Under the pieces are notes generated by a model. The model did no database searches. It had not been told where the DNA came from and worked only from the letters and a program-made list of their open reading frames with translations. A stretch of DNA of 64,000 nucleotides from TMED27 sp964350435 (lineage in GTDB: Bacteria; Pseudomonadota; Alphaproteobacteria; Micavibrionales; Micavibrionaceae): the NCBI GenBank assembly GCA_964350435.1, contig CAYGJS010000010.1, positions 5,679 to 69,678 of the forward strand. The letters are read 5' to 3'. This document shows, one piece after another, positions 62,554 to 64,000 of the stretch (position 1 is its first letter; every line of letters begins with the position of its first letter). Both the position numbers and the translations under genes were made by a program.

Positions 62554-62580
62554 TATAATAGGCTTTTATCGCCTATAATA
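62554..62580. promoter_or_regulatory. Palindromic operator candidate of the toxin-antitoxin operon
   Basis: TATAATAGGC (62554-62563) and GCCTATAATA (62571-62580) form an inverted repeat (9 of 10) around 7 nt, 38 nt before the antitoxin ATG. TATAAT itself is inside the arm, so a protein bound here would cover the -10. This fits autoregulation by a toxin-antitoxin complex (inference). Confidence 0.6.
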
Positions 62581-62617
62581 AAACAATATGTTGTAATTTG
62601 TTAGAAAGCTTTATATT

Positions 62618-62860
62618 ATGACCACAGTAAATCTTTCCGACGATCTCGTCGAACAAGCGAAGAAATATGCGAATGTCTACAGCCGCTCCACGCCGAAGCA
62701 GATTGAATATTGGGCAAAAATCGGCAAGCTCGCCGAGGAAAACCCCGATCTTCCTTTTGAGTTTATGCAGGAGATTCTTCTTGCTATGGAAGAAACCGAG
62801 CCCGGAACACCTTTCAAATTTACGCATGTGGAACCGCCGGAGTGGTATAAAAACGATTAG
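62618..62860 (+). CDS. ParD-like antitoxin
   Basis: The 80-residue protein matches the ParD-like antitoxin family: VNLSDDLVEQAKKYANVYSR (about residues 4-23), then STPKQIEYWAKIGKLAEENPDLPFEFMQEILLAMEE (about 24-59). In this family a ribbon-helix-helix-like N-terminus binds DNA and the acidic C-terminus wraps the toxin. The toxin gene follows after 9 nt. A palindrome upstream is a likely operator. The module lies among repeats, consistent with mobility. Confidence 0.9.
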   Translation: MTTVNLSDDLVEQAKKYANVYSRSTPKQIEYWAKIGKLAEENPDLPFEFMQEILLAMEETEPGTPFKFTHVEPPEWYKND

Positions 62861-62869
62861 AGGCTTAAA

Positions 62870-63142
62870 ATGATTATCATTGAAAGTCCGTCTTTTAAAA
62901 AAACCTCAAAAAAATTGAAGGATAATCAGATTCGCGACCTTCAGCAGGCGGTTAAGGATATTGCAGAAAATATCCATAGCGGCGAGATGAAAAAGGGCGA
63001 TTTAAAAGGCATTCGCGTTCATAAATTCAAAATGGTGGGGCAGTTGACGTTGCTGGCTTATACCTATGATGGCGACACGATTACTTTGACGCTTCTGGCG
63101 TTTGGCAGCCATGAGAATTTTTATCGGGATTTGAAGCGGTAG
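62870..63142 (+). CDS. RelE/ParE-type toxin
   Basis: The 90-residue basic protein has the RelE-superfamily layout: two N-terminal helices (FKKTSKKLKDNQIRDLQQAVKDIAENI), then a strand pattern KGDLKGIRVHKFKMVGQLTLLAYTYDGDTITLTLLAFGSHENFYRDL (about residues 42-88). The end G-S-H-E-N-F-Y-R-D-L is typical of one RelE-like branch paired with ParD-like antitoxins. Ribosome-dependent mRNA cleavage or gyrase inhibition are both possible in this superfamily. It is 9 nt after the antitoxin, in one operon. Confidence 0.9.
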   Translation: MIIIESPSFKKTSKKLKDNQIRDLQQAVKDIAENIHSGEMKKGDLKGIRVHKFKMVGQLTLLAYTYDGDTITLTLLAFGSHENFYRDLKR

Positions 63143-63153
63143 GGGGTTTTAAC
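63126..63153. repeat. Direct repeat overlapping the toxin stop codon
   Basis: Downstream partner of the 28-nt repeat at 62383-62410, with one mismatch. It includes the final codons of the toxin gene and GGGGTTTTAAC after it. Confidence 0.75.
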
Positions 63154-63181
63154 ACAGAGGCGCGAGTGCGTGGTGGTTTTT

Positions 63182-63955
63182 TCATTCTGAAGATTTAGTT
63201 GGAAGATCCTCAGATTTTTTTAAATCCTCTAAACTTAAATTTTTAGGAATACACACTTCAGCAAACATTTTTCCATAAACCGTAAGCGTAATTTTATGTT
63301 CAACTTTTTCTTTTCTGTTAACTTTTTTGGTATCTAAGTCTTTAATTGAATCAAATGTATTTGCTTTGCTTCCCGCCTCTATTAGACCCATGGAATTTAA
63401 ATGATCTAAATAAACAAAGGAGTTTTGTGGATAAATAAGCCCTAAATTTGATAAATCAAAATCATACTCTAGCCTTTCAGACCTGCGGCCGGCGTCATTG
63501 CATTTATAAGTAATGCTACCTTCAATTTTTATATCATTTTTTAAGTGGTATAAAATTAAGGCTTCATCTGCTGATAATTGTTCAAGCTTTGGAAGAAAAC
63601 CAGGATGAACTTTGTGTAAGGATTTTTTATTTATGGCCTGCGCCAATAAAGAAATATAGCAAGACTCAAGCGCTCCACCTTCCTCTACAAATCTTAGTTT
63701 TTCAAATGCTGGACCAGCAATTTGAGGGCTAATCATTTCTACGATTTGACTTTCATGAACCTGAGATAATTTTTCTTTTAGCTTATCTATTCTCCTTAAA
63801 ATAACTTCTCGATAAGCTGCTGAGTAAAATAGTGGTATAAACAACCAACCAAGCGTGCCGCTGAAAGTTCTTTCAAGGCACTTTCCTACGGCTTTAGCCG
63901 CGGGAGTAACAACTTCTTTTGTAGAATGTTTGGCAATATCAGCTATTATAGTAAT
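63182..63955 (-). CDS. Abi-alpha-like (DUF4393) protein, start unresolved
   Basis: The frame resembles DUF4393/Abi-alpha proteins, a family linked to abortive phage infection. Seen are ESCYISLLAQAINKKSLHKVHPGF (about residues 60-83 counted from a TTG at 63844), then LPKLEQLSADEALILYHLKN. The frame stays open upstream of that TTG to a stop at 63956. The extra codons (KEVVTPAAKAVGKCLERTF) resemble the family's N-terminus, so the TTG is probably not the true start. No ATG, GTG or TTG occurs in those codons. Either an ATT start is used or the 5' end is frameshifted. The gene is AT-rich compared with the housekeeping genes, suggesting transfer. Confidence 0.65.
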   Translation of the reverse strand: MTIIADIAKHSTKEVVTPAAKAVGKCLERTFSGTLGWLFIPLFYSAAYREVILRRIDKLKEKLSQVHESQIVEMISPQIAGPAFEKLRFVEEGGALESCYISLLAQAINKKSLHKVHPGFLPKLEQLSADEALILYHLKNDIKIEGSITYKCNDAGRRSERLEYDFDLSNLGLIYPQNSFVYLDHLNSMGLIEAGSKANTFDSIKDLDTKKVNRKEKVEHKITLTVYGKMFAEVCIPKNLSLEDLKKSEDLPTKSSE

Positions 63956-64000
63956 TTAAAATATTGATTGGACGTATTATGTGGGTGTGTTATGCTGTAT

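Overview
The window is a piece of an alphaproteobacterial chromosome. The evidence is a GcrA cell-cycle regulator (a family essentially restricted to Alphaproteobacteria), the gene orders rpmH-rnpA-yidD-yidC-engB and acpS-lepB-rnc-era, a bifunctional Rel/SpoT following rpoZ, and promoters of the TTGACA-17-CTATAA type. Base composition is moderate (roughly half G+C by eye). A Micavibrio-like or other deep-branching lineage is possible, but that is inference. Most of the window is housekeeping DNA with tight, often overlapping genes.

Layout. 1-2.6 kb: mscL, a tRNA-Ala(GGC) with a duplicated 3' end nearby (an attachment-site-like scar), a small exported acidic protein and an O-antigen ligase/polymerase. 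2.7-15.1 kb: an accessory surface-protein locus. A TpsB/FhaC-type outer-membrane transporter is transcribed divergently from a giant 2798-residue two-partner-secretion exoprotein, followed by an unknown cytoplasmic protein and a small outer-membrane beta-barrel. 15.2-26.3 kb: ubiquinone-type hydroxylase, patatin, rpmH-rnpA-yidD-yidC-engB, a pilin-like protein, rmuC, def-fmt-DMT transporter-truA. 26.4-34.7 kb: a PRC-barrel protein, dapE and dapD with an unusual HD-domain protein between them, a FemAB-like acetyltransferase overlapping a DUF3108 protein, and glmU. 34.8-49.3 kb: glmS, metE, a family 5 uracil-DNA glycosylase, rpoZ-rel, a cation/proton antiporter, apt, acpS-lepB-rnc-era and gcrA. 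49.4-60.9 kb: an RND efflux pair, a double cold-shock protein, a fatty acyl-CoA ligase, two GNAT acetyltransferases, a solitary pheT and an unknown protein with a possible peptidoglycan-binding motif. 61-64 kb: a repeat-littered accessory end with a ParD-like/RelE-like toxin-antitoxin pair and an Abi-alpha-like (DUF4393) gene whose start is not visible.

How genes work together. dapD and dapE are two steps of the succinylase branch of lysine/diaminopimelate synthesis. glmU and glmS bracket UDP-GlcNAc synthesis. rpmH to engB covers ribosome and membrane-protein biogenesis. rnc, era and lepB act in RNA processing, ribosome maturation and protein export. The TpsB/TpsA pair is a self-contained export system.

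Most interesting items: (1) the giant exoprotein, whose parallel beta-helix contains about eight alternating DDGIEV / DGI[SH]VRNV modules with about 25 YYG/YFG motifs confined to that region, six cysteines arranged as three pairs, and a C-terminal tail sharing a PAAG motif with a small exported protein 4 kb away; (2) the HD-domain protein between dapE and dapD, which keeps the HDxxED signature of (p)ppGpp hydrolases without a synthetase domain; (3) the tRNA attachment-site scar and the repeats around the toxin-antitoxin module.
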